Source: FEN-1250 sp038237245
GTDB lineage: Bacteria; Gemmatimonadota; Gemmatimonadetes; Gemmatimonadales; Gemmatimonadaceae
Assembly (NCBI GenBank): GCA_038237245.1
Contig: JBBRYY010000008.1
Coordinates: 1-58,506 of the forward strand
Length of the DNA stretch: 58,506 nt
Direction of reading: 5' to 3'
A model generated the notes under the pieces. That model was not told the DNA's origin, did no database searches, and saw only the letters and a list, made by a program, of their open reading frames with translations. A program made the translations under genes and the position numbers. Of the stretch, positions 8,286-15,889 are shown piece after piece. Every line of letters begins with the position of its first letter. Positions within the stretch are counted from its first letter, which is position 1.

Positions 8286-9079
8286 GCGCGCGGCCCGCAG
8301 TGGTGACACCGGAGATCGAGGCGCGGCTCGGCGGCGCTCCACTCATCCTGATGCTCGACGTCGACGGAACGCTCGCGCCGATCGTCTCGCGCCCCGAGGA
8401 TGCGGCCGTGTCGGCGGAGACGCGCGCGGTACTCGACCGGCTCGTGGCGAGCAGGGATGTCCACGTGGTTCTGGTGTCGGGGCGCGCGGCCACCGATGCG
8501 CGCGAGATCGTGCGCGTGGACGGCGTGTGGACGATCGGCAATCATGGCTTCGAGACGGTCACGCCGGAGGGCGAGCTGGAGACTGATCCGGATCTCGCAG
8601 ATCAATCGGCAGCGATCGCGCAGGCGGCGCGAGAGCTCGAGCCGATCGTCGCCGCGGTGACCGGCGCGAAGTTGGAGAACAAGCGATGGACGCTGAGTGT
8701 GCACTATCGGCTTTCCGCGCGGGATGCGGTGCCGCCGCTGCGCGCGGAGGTGGAGCGCGTGGCGCTCGGACTTCGGCTGCGCATGACAGACGGAAAGGAG
8801 ATCGTGGAGGTGCGGCCGATCGCACACGTCGACAAGGGGACCGCGGTCGTGCTCCTCGGCGAACGGCTCGGCGCCTTCAGTGAAGACGCGTCGGTGCTGT
8901 TCATGGGTGATGACCGCACGGACGAGGATGCGTTTCGCTCGCTGCGCGCGCGGTCGTCTCGTGCGGTGACGATCCGCATCGATGAGAGTGGCGAAGATGA
9001 AACCGCCGCCGAGGTCAGACTGCGAGACCCGGCGGCGGTGCACGAATTTCTGGAGTGGCTCGCGTCGCGTCGCGGATGA
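8282..9079 (+). CDS. otsB: Trehalose-6-phosphate phosphatase
   Basis: This HAD-superfamily phosphatase removes phosphate from trehalose 6-phosphate. Of 265 residues, motif I is LDVDGTLAP with nucleophile Asp26 and acid Asp28. Motif II is the VVLVSGR segment. Late motifs appear as FMGDDRTDEDAF near residues 206-217. The length matches single-domain OtsB proteins. The ATG overlaps the otsA stop, so the two steps are translationally coupled. The product would be a compatible solute or stress protectant. The gene converges on the phasin-like gene, with 21 bases between the stops. Confidence 0.92.
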   Translation: MSARPAVVTPEIEARLGGAPLILMLDVDGTLAPIVSRPEDAAVSAETRAVLDRLVASRDVHVVLVSGRAATDAREIVRVDGVWTIGNHGFETVTPEGELETDPDLADQSAAIAQAARELEPIVAAVTGAKLENKRWTLSVHYRLSARDAVPPLRAEVERVALGLRLRMTDGKEIVEVRPIAHVDKGTAVVLLGERLGAFSEDASVLFMGDDRTDEDAFRSLRARSSRAVTIRIDESGEDETAAEVRLRDPAAVHEFLEWLASRRG

Positions 9080-9100
9080 TCCCGCGGGCGACGCGTCGCG

Positions 9101-9769
9101 CTACTTCTTTTTCTTCGCTGCGACCTTGGGCTTCGCCTTGGAGTGCGACGCGGCGCTCGCGGGCTTGCTCGACTTCTTCGGCGCGGACTTCACCGACTTG
9201 CTCGCGGGCTTGGCGGCAGGCTTCGCGGCCTTTTTCGCGGCGGGCGCGGCCTTCTTCGCGGCGGGTGCAGCCTTCTTCGCGGCGGGGGCAGCGTGCGACG
9301 ACGGCGCAGCGTGTGTGACGTGTGTGACGTGTGTGACGTGTGTGACGTGTGGCGCGTGGGAGGGCGCGTGGTGCTCGGCCGTTTTCGCGACGACCTTCGG
9401 AAGGTCGGCGACTTTCGGAGCCGGCGGCTTCGGGCGCTTTGAGTATGCGTCCTCGGCCTCGCGCATAAGCTTGTCCGCCTCTTCCTGCGTCATCTGTCCG
9501 CGGCGTACCATGTATTGCACGAGGTCGCGGGCGCTCTCGATGGCGAATCCGGCAAGACCGGCGGCGGCGCCGATCACATCCTTCATGGCGGCGGCGACTT
9601 TGCTTCCCGCTTCCTGACTGATTTCCTGCGCGCGGGCCGCCATCTCGGCGACGGTGTCGCGGACGTCGGTGCTGCGATGACCGGGTGGGCGGCGTGGAGC
9701 GACCGGAGCGGTAGGCGCCCCAGGATCGACGGGGGCGTTCGTATCGACGGTCAGCGGCTTGTCGGCCAT
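9101..9769 (-). CDS. Phasin-like protein with lysine/alanine-rich histone H1-like tail
   Basis: The 222-residue protein has three parts. The N-terminus is proline-rich. A helical core at roughly 35-100 contains DLVQYMVRRGQMTQEEADKL, a pattern seen in phasin-like polyhydroxyalkanoate-associated proteins. The C-terminal half is low complexity. It holds four VTH-type repeats, then three AAPAAKK units and further Lys/Ala/Pro/Ser runs ending in KKKK, like bacterial histone-H1/PhaF tails that bind DNA. I chose the ATG at 9769. A GTG at 9781 is in frame. A role linking granules and nucleoid, as for PhaF, is inference. No PHA synthase lies in the window, although a thiolase does at 796-2007. Confidence 0.72.
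   Translation of the reverse strand: MADKPLTVDTNAPVDPGAPTAPVAPRRPPGHRSTDVRDTVAEMAARAQEISQEAGSKVAAAMKDVIGAAAGLAGFAIESARDLVQYMVRRGQMTQEEADKLMREAEDAYSKRPKPPAPKVADLPKVVAKTAEHHAPSHAPHVTHVTHVTHVTHAAPSSHAAPAAKKAAPAAKKAAPAAKKAAKPAAKPASKSVKSAPKKSSKPASAASHSKAKPKVAAKKKK
9225..9287 (-). repeat. Three 21-bp tandem repeats inside the phasin-like gene
   Basis: Three consecutive 21-base units at 9225, 9246 and 9267 differ at only a few positions and encode the heptad AAPAAKK in the minus-strand protein. In-frame tandem repeats of this purity can gain or lose units without a frameshift, changing the length of the basic tail. Confidence 0.85.
9313..9348 (-). repeat. Four identical 9-bp tandem repeats (GTGTGACGT)
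   Basis: Four perfect 9-base units in a row, plus partial units on each side, encode repeating Thr-His-Val in the phasin-like protein. They place several histidines at three-residue spacing. Perfect identity at the DNA level, including third codon positions, suggests recent expansion by slippage. Confidence 0.9.
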
Positions 9770-10024
9770 GGCGGATCGCACTCCGAGTGCGCGAATGTGT
9801 AAGGCCGGTGAGGCCTACAATCTATATGTATCAGGACGTACGGTGGCATGTGGTGCCGCCACGTGATTTCGGAGGGTAAGTATATGATTTTACGCAGTCT
9901 ATGCAAGGAGTATCCGGGGCGGGATCGTAGTACATCCGCGGGGCTGTAGCTCCAGGACTCCAGATTTTATGGCAAAATAGCACGACATTAATACGACATA
10001 ATAACAACTCTATAATGACAAATA
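9770..10024. promoter_or_regulatory. Divergent intergenic region with AT-rich promoter patch
   Basis: These 255 bases lie between the phasin-like gene (minus) and the CoA transferase (plus). A small AGGCC/GGCCT hairpin lies near 9802-9817 in the phasin leader. From about 9960 the base composition turns strikingly AT-rich for this genome. A perfect -10 hexamer TATAAT is at 10011-10016, with a weak -35-like TTAATA at 9988-9993 (17-base spacer). Transcription would start near 10023, two bases before the GTG at 10025, so the message would be almost leaderless. A stretch at about 9938 resembles the first bases of a tRNA, but no tRNA fold follows. Confidence 0.6.
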
Positions 10025-11116
10025 GTGCTCACTGGTATTAACGTGTTGGATTTGAGCCGAGTGCTGGCGGGGCCGCTGGCAACCATGCTGCTCGGCGATC
10101 TTGGCGCCAACGTCATCAAGGTCGAACGTCCCGGCTCCGGCGACGATACCCGCGGCTGGGGGCCTCCCTTCGCCCCCGACGGCGAGAGCGCCTACTACCT
10201 CAGCGTAAACCGCAACAAGAAGAGCCTCGCTGCCGACTTTGCGATGCCTGCAGACCGCGAGCTCATCCGGCGTCTCATCGGCGACTCCGATATCGTCGTC
10301 GACAATTTCAAGCGCGGCATGCTCGCGAAAAACGGATTCGATGTTCCGGCGATCCTGGCCGCCCATCCGCGTCTCGTCTGGTGCACCATCACTGGCTTCG
10401 GCCCGCAGAGCAATCGTGCCGGCTACGATTTCGTCGTGCAGGCCGAGCAGGGGTGGATGGCGATCACGGGGGATCCGGAGGGTGCACCGATGAAGGTCGG
10501 CGTCGCGCTTGCGGATGTCGTGGCCGGAAAGGATGCATGCATCGCGATCCTCGCCGCGCTCGTGGCGCGAGGGCAATCGAATCGCGGTCGCCACGTCACT
10601 GTCTCGCTCGCCGCGAGCGCGAGCGCGGCGCTCGTGAACGTCGCGCAGAACGCGCTCGTCTCGGGCGATGAGCCGAGGCGCTGGGGGAATGGCCATCCGA
10701 ATCTCGTGCCGTACCAGCTCTTCGAGGCGGCAGATCGTCCCCTCGTGATCGCCGTCGGCAACGACGCGCAGTGGAGCGCGTGCGCGCGCTCTCTCGGACT
10801 TACAGCGCTCGCCGGCGATCCGCGTCTCGCCACGAACGCGGGGCGGATCGCGGAGCGCGGACGCGTCATCGCGACGATGACGGCGCGCATCGCGGAGCGG
10901 ACGGCGGCGCAGTGGATTGCGCTACTGGATGCGGCGGGGGTCCCGTGCGGCGTCGTGCGCACCGTACTCGAATCGCTTCGCGACATCGACGCCTCGGCGC
11001 AGACTGGGGTAGCGCCGAGCGTGCCCGGGACGATTCGCATGGCGCCGCCGAAGCTCGACGAGCATGGCGCGGAAATCCGCGCGCAGGGCTGGGCATCGTT
11101 CCCCTCGCGGCGCTGA
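10025..11116 (+). CDS. CaiB/BaiF family (type III) CoA transferase
   Basis: Type III CoA transferases move CoA between carboxylic acids through a mixed anhydride on a conserved Asp. The 363-residue protein has NVLDLSRVLAGPLATMLLGD at its start, KVERPGSGDDTRGWGPP, NRNKKSLAAD, and the catalytic Asp (Asp164) in GVALADVVAG. These match formyl-CoA/carnitine-CoA transferases. The C-terminal part includes AAGVPCGVVRTV. The GTG start has no ribosome-binding site and sits directly behind a TATAAT box. The methyltransferase gene follows after 3 bases. The substrate cannot be predicted. Confidence 0.92.
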   Translation: MLTGINVLDLSRVLAGPLATMLLGDLGANVIKVERPGSGDDTRGWGPPFAPDGESAYYLSVNRNKKSLAADFAMPADRELIRRLIGDSDIVVDNFKRGMLAKNGFDVPAILAAHPRLVWCTITGFGPQSNRAGYDFVVQAEQGWMAITGDPEGAPMKVGVALADVVAGKDACIAILAALVARGQSNRGRHVTVSLAASASAALVNVAQNALVSGDEPRRWGNGHPNLVPYQLFEAADRPLVIAVGNDAQWSACARSLGLTALAGDPRLATNAGRIAERGRVIATMTARIAERTAAQWIALLDAAGVPCGVVRTVLESLRDIDASAQTGVAPSVPGTIRMAPPKLDEHGAEIRAQGWASFPSRR

Positions 11117-11119
11117 CGC

Positions 11120-12223
11120 ATGCGCTATATCGGCAACAAAACCCGGCTGCTTCCGTTTGTGATGGGCATTGTCGAGAAGCTCGCGCTGTCGCCGAAGACG
11201 GCGCACGATGCCTTTTCCGGCACGGCCGCCGTTGGGCGCGCGCTCAAGGGCGCGGGATGGCGCGTGGCGTCGAGCGATCTGATGACGTACTCGTATGTCT
11301 TTCAGCGCGCGTACGTCGTGGCCCAGCGCGCGCCGAGCTTCGCGGCGCTGCGCGCAGGCGATCCCGAGCTGCGACGCGCGCTGCGCTCGCCGTCGTTCCG
11401 GAAGTCGATTGCGGGCAAGGGCGCGCTCGGCGCGATGAGCGAGTACCTCGCGCGATGGGTGGACGCGGAGCGCGGCTTCATCGGTACGCACTTCGCGCCG
11501 GCGGGCGGGCGGATGTACTTCACGCAGGAGAACGCCGATCGCATCGACGCGATACGGCGCCGCTTGTACGAGTGGTGGTCTGCGGGGCTCATCCAAGACG
11601 ACGCATATTACGTGTTGCTGGCGGCACTGATCGAGGGCGCGGATCGTGTCGCGAACACGGCGGGCGTGTACGCGGCGTACATCAAGCGCTGGCAGTCGAA
11701 TGCGCGGCGACCGCTCACCCTCAGACCGGAAATTCCGCAGGGCGGTGCGCGGGGCTCGACCGCGCATCGCGCCGACGCGACGACGGTGGCCGCGTCGACG
11801 GGAGAAGTGGAGCTGATCTACATCGATCCACCGTACAACGCGCGGCAGTATTCGGGCTACTATCATGTACCGGAGGTGATCGCCCGAGGGTGGTTCGACG
11901 CGGTGCCGGTGCTGCGCGGGAAGACCGGGCTCGTCGCCGGGGACGGACAGCAGAGCGACTGGTGCTCTGCCCGAAAGGCCGGGGCGGCGCTCGCGGCGCT
12001 GCTGGAGGCGACCGGCGCGCGTCACGCGCTGGTCAGCTACAATTCAGAGGGACTGCTTAGCGAGCGCGACCTGAAGGACGTGCTGGCCAATGCGGCAAAA
12101 TTTGGAACAGTGAAGCGCTTCTCGCGCGGCTATCGCCGCTATCGGTCAGATAGCGACCGCATCGGGCGTGTTTACCAGGGAGATTCGGTCCGTGAGCTAC
12201 TCTATCATGTGCGTCTTCGGTGA
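11120..12223 (+). CDS. Orphan D12-class adenine DNA methyltransferase
   Basis: This is an AdoMet-dependent N6-adenine DNA methyltransferase of 367 residues. The N-terminal MRYIGNKTRLLPF segment and the AdoMet-binding motif I, DAFSGTAAVG, starting at Asp30, are typical of the Dam/D12 family. The catalytic motif DPPYN is at 236-240, within IYIDPPYNARQYSGYYH, so the order is motif I, target-recognition region, motif IV (alpha class). No restriction endonuclease, specificity subunit or helicase lies beside it. It is packed 3 bases after a CoA transferase gene and is followed by an ECF sigma operon, so it is probably a solitary methylase or a remnant of a restriction system. Its recognition sequence is unknown. 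Confidence 0.85.
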   Translation: MRYIGNKTRLLPFVMGIVEKLALSPKTAHDAFSGTAAVGRALKGAGWRVASSDLMTYSYVFQRAYVVAQRAPSFAALRAGDPELRRALRSPSFRKSIAGKGALGAMSEYLARWVDAERGFIGTHFAPAGGRMYFTQENADRIDAIRRRLYEWWSAGLIQDDAYYVLLAALIEGADRVANTAGVYAAYIKRWQSNARRPLTLRPEIPQGGARGSTAHRADATTVAASTGEVELIYIDPPYNARQYSGYYHVPEVIARGWFDAVPVLRGKTGLVAGDGQQSDWCSARKAGAALAALLEATGARHALVSYNSEGLLSERDLKDVLANAAKFGTVKRFSRGYRRYRSDSDRIGRVYQGDSVRELLYHVRLR

Positions 12224-12268
12224 CGTGACTTTACCGTTACGCGCTGCAGGACAATTCGTCTCTCATGC

Positions 12269-12913
12269 ATGGCGAGCCTCGCACCATCTCTTTCGGATCT
12301 TACGGGGCTGTCCAGAGGGCGCACAAAGCGTTACACTAGCGTCGTGAAGACCACGGTGACAGCGCCGCGACCGATCGATCCGCTCGAAGCGGATCACGAC
12401 GTAATTGCGCGTGTGCTACAGGGAGATCGTAACGCGTTCGGGTTGTTGATCGGACGTTACAGCGATCCGTTGTTCAGACACGCGCTCGGGATGACAGGAA
12501 GCCCAGATGTGGCGGAGGATATTCTCCAGGCCTCGTTCATCAAGGCATACCAGCATCTCGCGGAAGTGCACGGACGGTTCGATGCGTGGATATTCCGGAT
12601 CGTGGCGAATGGGTGCAAGGACTGGCTCAAGAACATTCGCCGCACGCACCAGAGCTATGAGGAGGACGATCAGCCCTCTTCCTTTTCGACGCCGGACGAA
12701 GAGCTCGACCGCACGGAACTACGGAGTGATCTGGATACTGCGCTCATGCAGTTGGCTCCATCGCTACGCGAAGCGTTCGTGATGAAGCACGTCGAAGGTC
12801 GTTCGTACGAAGAGATGGCCGATCTGCTGACTACCACCGTCGGAGCACTTAAGATGCGCGTCCACCGCGCGCGTGAGGCGCTCCAGGCTCTTCTTGAGGA
12901 AAAGTACGCGTGA
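12269..12913 (+). CDS. ECF-type RNA polymerase sigma factor
   Basis: The product has up to 214 residues. Region 2 is ARVLQGDRNAFGLLIGRYSD through VAEDILQASFIKAYQHL and FDAWIFRIVANGC. Region 4 is LAPSLREAFVMKHVEGRSYE followed by the helix-turn-helix TTVGALKMRVHRAREALQ. The linker is acidic. It lacks regions 1 and 3, as in ECF sigma factors. The first 25 residues are atypical. A GTG at 12344 would remove them, and a -10-like TACACT (12332-12337) lies directly before that codon, so the true start is uncertain. The gene overlaps the anti-sigma gene, the usual ECF arrangement in which the pair responds to an envelope signal. Confidence 0.9.
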   Translation: MASLAPSLSDLTGLSRGRTKRYTSVVKTTVTAPRPIDPLEADHDVIARVLQGDRNAFGLLIGRYSDPLFRHALGMTGSPDVAEDILQASFIKAYQHLAEVHGRFDAWIFRIVANGCKDWLKNIRRTHQSYEEDDQPSSFSTPDEELDRTELRSDLDTALMQLAPSLREAFVMKHVEGRSYEEMADLLTTTVGALKMRVHRAREALQALLEEKYA

Positions 12914-13329
12914 TGCAAGACAACCTGGATCCCAGAGAGTATCGGAATCCGTCGGCTCCCAAGGGAGACGCGCCGGTTCGTCCGATCACCGATCGTGAAG
13001 TGCCGCTCACGGGCCAGCAGACGCCCACGGCGATCCATTCCTGGCTGGACGGCGAGCTTTCCGAGAGCGCCGTGCGTCAGAGCGATGCGTCGCGCGATGT
13101 GGATTTCTGGCTGCGTCTCGACCGTGAAGTGCAGGTTCGCCGTCAGATGACGACGCCCGCGCATCTCCACGAGCGGATCATGGAAGCGCTTCCCACTGCC
13201 GCCCCGGCCGTAGCCGAGCCGTGGTACAACCGCTCCTTCTCGTTGACGCCTGCTGTCGCGATCGCCGCGGCTGCTGGTGCCCTCGCGATCGGAGTCGCCG
13301 TTGGCGCGACGGTCCTGCACGTTCGATAA
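12910..13329 (+). CDS. Probable membrane anti-sigma factor
   Basis: The 139-residue protein carries an N-terminal cytosolic domain with TAIHSWLDGELSESAVR, typical of anti-sigma domains that clamp ECF sigma factors. A single hydrophobic helix lies near the C-terminus (TPAVAIAAAAGALAIGVAVG), leaving only a few residues outside. It has no cysteine at all, so it is not a zinc-binding (HxxxCxxC) anti-sigma. The GTG at 12910 overlaps the sigma stop by four bases and is 9 bases from a GAGGA. An ATG at 12913 is the alternative. The assignment rests on context plus topology. Signal release would need a protease or a conformational route not visible here. Confidence 0.75.
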   Translation: MMQDNLDPREYRNPSAPKGDAPVRPITDREVPLTGQQTPTAIHSWLDGELSESAVRQSDASRDVDFWLRLDREVQVRRQMTTPAHLHERIMEALPTAAPAVAEPWYNRSFSLTPAVAIAAAAGALAIGVAVGATVLHVR

Positions 13330-13351
13330 AACCGCAACAGCGGTTTGCACG

Positions 13352-13389
13352 AACTGCCGGTCTCTTCATTGAGACCGGCAGTTTTTTTT
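13352..13389 (+). terminator. Strong intrinsic terminator after the sigma/anti-sigma operon
   Basis: A perfect 13-base stem (13352-13364 with 13371-13383) and a 6-base loop are followed by eight T residues (13382-13389). A second small hairpin (AAACCGC/GCGGTTT) lies just upstream, near 13329-13346. This is the clearest Rho-independent terminator in the window. Confidence 0.95.
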
Positions 13390-13598
13390 CGTCGGCGCAA
13401 CGCCGTTTGTAAGACTGCTCACACAAGGCGTGCTGCCGCTCTCACAGAGTGAGTCCGGCATTCTGATTTCCCGTAAAATCCCCCAATGAATCGTCGGAAT
13501 GGGATCGTGCATTGCAATAGTGCACACTGAGTTCTTCGTGCACGTTCTTCGGCGCGGAGTTGCCTGATGGATGAACCGATAAGCAGGGGGAAGTAAGC
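13390..13598. other. Intergenic region upstream of the small secreted protein gene
   Basis: These 209 bases contain small inverted repeats (CTCAC-AGA-GTGAG near 13442, and GTGCA/TGCAC near 13507-13526) and a good ribosome site (GGGGGAAG) just before the ATG at 13599. No clear -35/-10 pair and no other gene is seen. Confidence 0.4.
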
Positions 13599-13886
13599 AT
13601 GTTCATGAAAATCATCGCCGCCGCCGCCGTCATGGCCGTACCGGCTGCAGTGCATGCGCAGGGGACGACCAAGCTCCCGCAGGATACGACGCATGCGACG
13701 ACGCACATTCGCACGGATTCAACGAAGGTCGATACGGCAAATGGCAGTGTCGTCACGAAGAACAAGACGACCATCAGCGATTCCGTCCGCGCGCCGCGCA
13801 CACACGCCGATTCCGCGATGAACGTGTCGCCGATCGACAGCACGCGCATGGGTGTGCCCGCCACGCACAAGACGCCGCCGCGCTGA
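13599..13886 (+). CDS. Small secreted Thr/Ser/Asp-rich protein
   Basis: This 95-residue protein has a clear signal peptide (MFMKIIAAAAVMAVPAAVHA, cleavage after AHA before QG). The mature part is short, hydrophilic and rich in Thr, Ser, Asp and Lys, with repeated D-T/S-T patterns, and is probably disordered in the periplasm. The ribosome site GGGGGAAG precedes the ATG. It stands alone between two terminator-like hairpins, so it is probably a single-gene transcript. No family is recognised. Confidence 0.65.
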   Translation: MFMKIIAAAAVMAVPAAVHAQGTTKLPQDTTHATTHIRTDSTKVDTANGSVVTKNKTTISDSVRAPRTHADSAMNVSPIDSTRMGVPATHKTPPR

Positions 13887-13915
13887 CGAGCACGAGCAAC
13901 AGCATGTCGAACGAA

Positions 13916-13941
13916 CGGGGAGGACCGAGTGGTCCTCCCCG
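13916..13941. terminator. Hairpin terminator between convergent genes
   Basis: A perfect 11-base stem with a 4-base loop (13916-13926 with 13931-13941) is followed by CTTTGC. It sits between the small secreted protein gene and the minus-strand acetyltransferase gene, whose stop is at 13953, and could serve both directions. Confidence 0.75.
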
Positions 13942-13952
13942 CTTTGCATCTG

Positions 13953-14441
13953 CTACCCTCGGATGATCTCTCGACGCATGAAGAGCTGCGCGACACCCTC
14001 GCGATAGAAATTATCGACGCGGCTCTCCTCGCGGAACGACATCGACTCGAGAAAGTCGCGCGCCCCGGGGAGCGCTCGCGGATCATCCGGCAGCTCCGCC
14101 AGCACGAACCGCGCACCCTTGGTCCCCAGATACGAAATCGCATGCTCGACGAGCAGCCAGCCCAGGCGCATGCGGCGGACGTCCGCGTCGATCACGGTCA
14201 GCTGCACTCGTCCGGCGCCGTCCGTGCCTCCGAAGAAGCCGGACACGATCACGCTCTCGAGACGACCCTCGAGCATCGTCCCCACCGCTCGTGCGTCGGC
14301 GCCAGGAGACTCCACCGTGGAGCGAAGCGCATCCAGTGCACCATCGATATATGGAGTGCCGCGCAGCACACGCTCGATGACGAGCGATGCCTGCGGCAGG
14401 AGCTCAGCCGAAACCGTGACGATCGTGCGCCAGTCGCTCAT
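13953..14441 (-). CDS. GNAT-family N-acetyltransferase
   Basis: The 162-residue protein fits the GNAT fold: VIVSGFFGGTDGAGRVQLTV as the central strands, then the acetyl-CoA loop region VRRMRLGWLLVEHAISYLGT, FVLAELPDD, and a C-terminal DFLESMSFREESRVDNFY element. GNAT enzymes transfer an acetyl group from acetyl-CoA to an amine. I chose the ATG at 14441 (MSDWRTIVTVS), because longer starts run into the lpd gene. It follows lpd by 13 bases and may be co-transcribed with it. The substrate is unknown. Confidence 0.75.
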   Translation of the reverse strand: MSDWRTIVTVSAELLPQASLVIERVLRGTPYIDGALDALRSTVESPGADARAVGTMLEGRLESVIVSGFFGGTDGAGRVQLTVIDADVRRMRLGWLLVEHAISYLGTKGARFVLAELPDDPRALPGARDFLESMSFREESRVDNFYREGVAQLFMRREIIRG

Positions 14442-14454
14442 TGTGGCGCGTGCG

Positions 14455-15867
14455 TCAGAAGTGAATCGCGCGTCCAAGCACGGCGAGCGCCGCTTCACGC
14501 GTGGTCTCGCTCAGTGTGGGGTGCGGGTGGATGGTGAGCGCGATGTCCTCGCTCGAGCCGCCGAACTCCATCGTCAGCGTGAGCTCCGCGAGCAACTCCG
14601 ACGCCGTCGGTCCGATGATGTGCGCGCCGAGCAGCTGGTCGGTCTCGGCATCGGCGATCAGCTTCACGAAGCCGGTCGCATCGCCCGCCGTGCGCGCGCG
14701 TCCGTTGGCCGAGTATGGGAAAGACCCAAGCGTGTACGCGCGCCCGCTCGCCTTCACCTGCTCCTCGGTGAGGCCGACCGAAGCCACTTCGGGGGTCGTG
14801 TAGACGATCGCAGGCATCGCGTCGTAGTGCATGTGCGACTGCTGTCCCGCGATGACTTCCGCCGCGATGATCCCCTCATCCTCCGCCTTGTGCGCGAGGA
14901 GCTGCCCCCCCACGACGTCGCCGATCGCGTAGACACCGGGAAGATTGGTGCGCATCTGGCTGTCGACGGTGATCTCCCCACGAGCGCCGAGCGCGAGGCC
15001 GAGTGCCTTGGCATCGATGCCGGAAAGCGATGGCTTGCGGCCGACGGAGACGAGCACGCGATCGGCCTCGAGCGTCTCCTTCGCGCCGTCCTTCTCGATG
15101 TCGACGAGCATGCGATCGCCGTCGCGGCGCGCACCGGTGACCTTCGTGCCGGTACGGATATCGAGTCCCTGTTTCCTGAACGTCTTCTCGGCCTCGCGCG
15201 CGAGCTCTCCATCGTAGCCGGCGAGGATCGACGGCAGGAGCTCGATGACCGTGACTTTCGCCCCGAGCCGGCGCCATACGGATCCGAGCTCGACGCCGAT
15301 GACGCCGCCGCCGATGACGAGCAGGCGGTTCGGGACTTCGGTGAGGGTGAGCGCGCCGATGTTGGAGAGGACGCGATCCTCGTCGAAGGGGAGGAAGGGG
15401 AGGGCGATCGGTACGGAGCCGGTGGCGATGATGACGGATTTGGGTTTGTAGACGACGATATTGTTTTCGGGGGGCGCCCCCCGCACCTCGACCACATTCC
15501 CCGCCTGTAGCGTCGCACTCCCCTTCGCCCACGTGATCTTGTTCTTCCTGAATAGGAACTCGATCCCGCGCGTGTTCTGCGCCACCACCGCCGTCTTCCG
15601 CTTCTGCATCACATCGAGGTCGAGCCCCACATCCCCGACCATCACGCCGTGCGTCGCCGCGCGCTCGCGCGCGAACTCGTAGTGATGCGAGCTCTCGAGC
15701 AGCGCCTTGCTCGGGATACAGCCAACGTTCACGCACGTGCCCCCGAGCGTTGCGTCGCGCTCCACGCACACGGTCGACAAGCCGAGCTGCGCGGCGCGGA
15801 TAGCGGCAACGTAGCCGCCCGGGCCGCCACCGATGATCAGAACGTCCGGTTCCAGTGTGTCAGTCAT
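14455..15867 (-). CDS. lpdA: Dihydrolipoyl dehydrogenase (E3)
   Basis: E3 reoxidises dihydrolipoamide with NAD in pyruvate, 2-oxoglutarate and branched-chain 2-oxoacid dehydrogenase complexes. The 470-residue protein has the FAD motif IIGGGPGGYVAA, the redox disulfide GGTCVNVGCIPSK (Cys45, Cys50), the NAD motif LLVIGGGVIGVELGSVW, the second FAD motif GVYAIGDVVGG, and the C-terminal His-Glu pair in HPHPTLSE (His449, Glu454). All catalytic residues are intact. It follows the E2 gene by 22 bases in the same direction, so E2 and E3 form an operon. The E1 component is not adjacent. Confidence 0.96.
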   Translation of the reverse strand: MTDTLEPDVLIIGGGPGGYVAAIRAAQLGLSTVCVERDATLGGTCVNVGCIPSKALLESSHHYEFARERAATHGVMVGDVGLDLDVMQKRKTAVVAQNTRGIEFLFRKNKITWAKGSATLQAGNVVEVRGAPPENNIVVYKPKSVIIATGSVPIALPFLPFDEDRVLSNIGALTLTEVPNRLLVIGGGVIGVELGSVWRRLGAKVTVIELLPSILAGYDGELAREAEKTFRKQGLDIRTGTKVTGARRDGDRMLVDIEKDGAKETLEADRVLVSVGRKPSLSGIDAKALGLALGARGEITVDSQMRTNLPGVYAIGDVVGGQLLAHKAEDEGIIAAEVIAGQQSHMHYDAMPAIVYTTPEVASVGLTEEQVKASGRAYTLGSFPYSANGRARTAGDATGFVKLIADAETDQLLGAHIIGPTASELLAELTLTMEFGGSSEDIALTIHPHPTLSETTREAALAVLGRAIHF

Positions 15868-15889
15868 GACAGTCGCACGCCGCCGGCGA

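Noticed and set aside
6561..8342. Minus-strand open frame of 593 codons across otsA
   Set aside because: It is fully antisense to a gene with clear GT20 motifs. Its composition is rich in Arg, His and Glu without domain patterns, the usual antisense shadow in high-GC coding DNA.
9225..9348. Tandem repeats as a CRISPR-like array
   Set aside because: Units are 9 and 21 bases with no spacers, and they are in-frame parts of a protein gene.
9938..10010. GGGGCTGTAGCTC resembling the 5' end of a tRNA
   Set aside because: No anticodon arm, T-arm consensus or acceptor-stem partner follows, so it cannot fold as a tRNA.
13442..14143. Minus-strand 233-codon frame across the small secreted protein gene and terminator
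   Set aside because: It runs through a hairpin terminator and overlaps two better supported genes. Its composition is Arg/Ser/Cys-rich with no domain.
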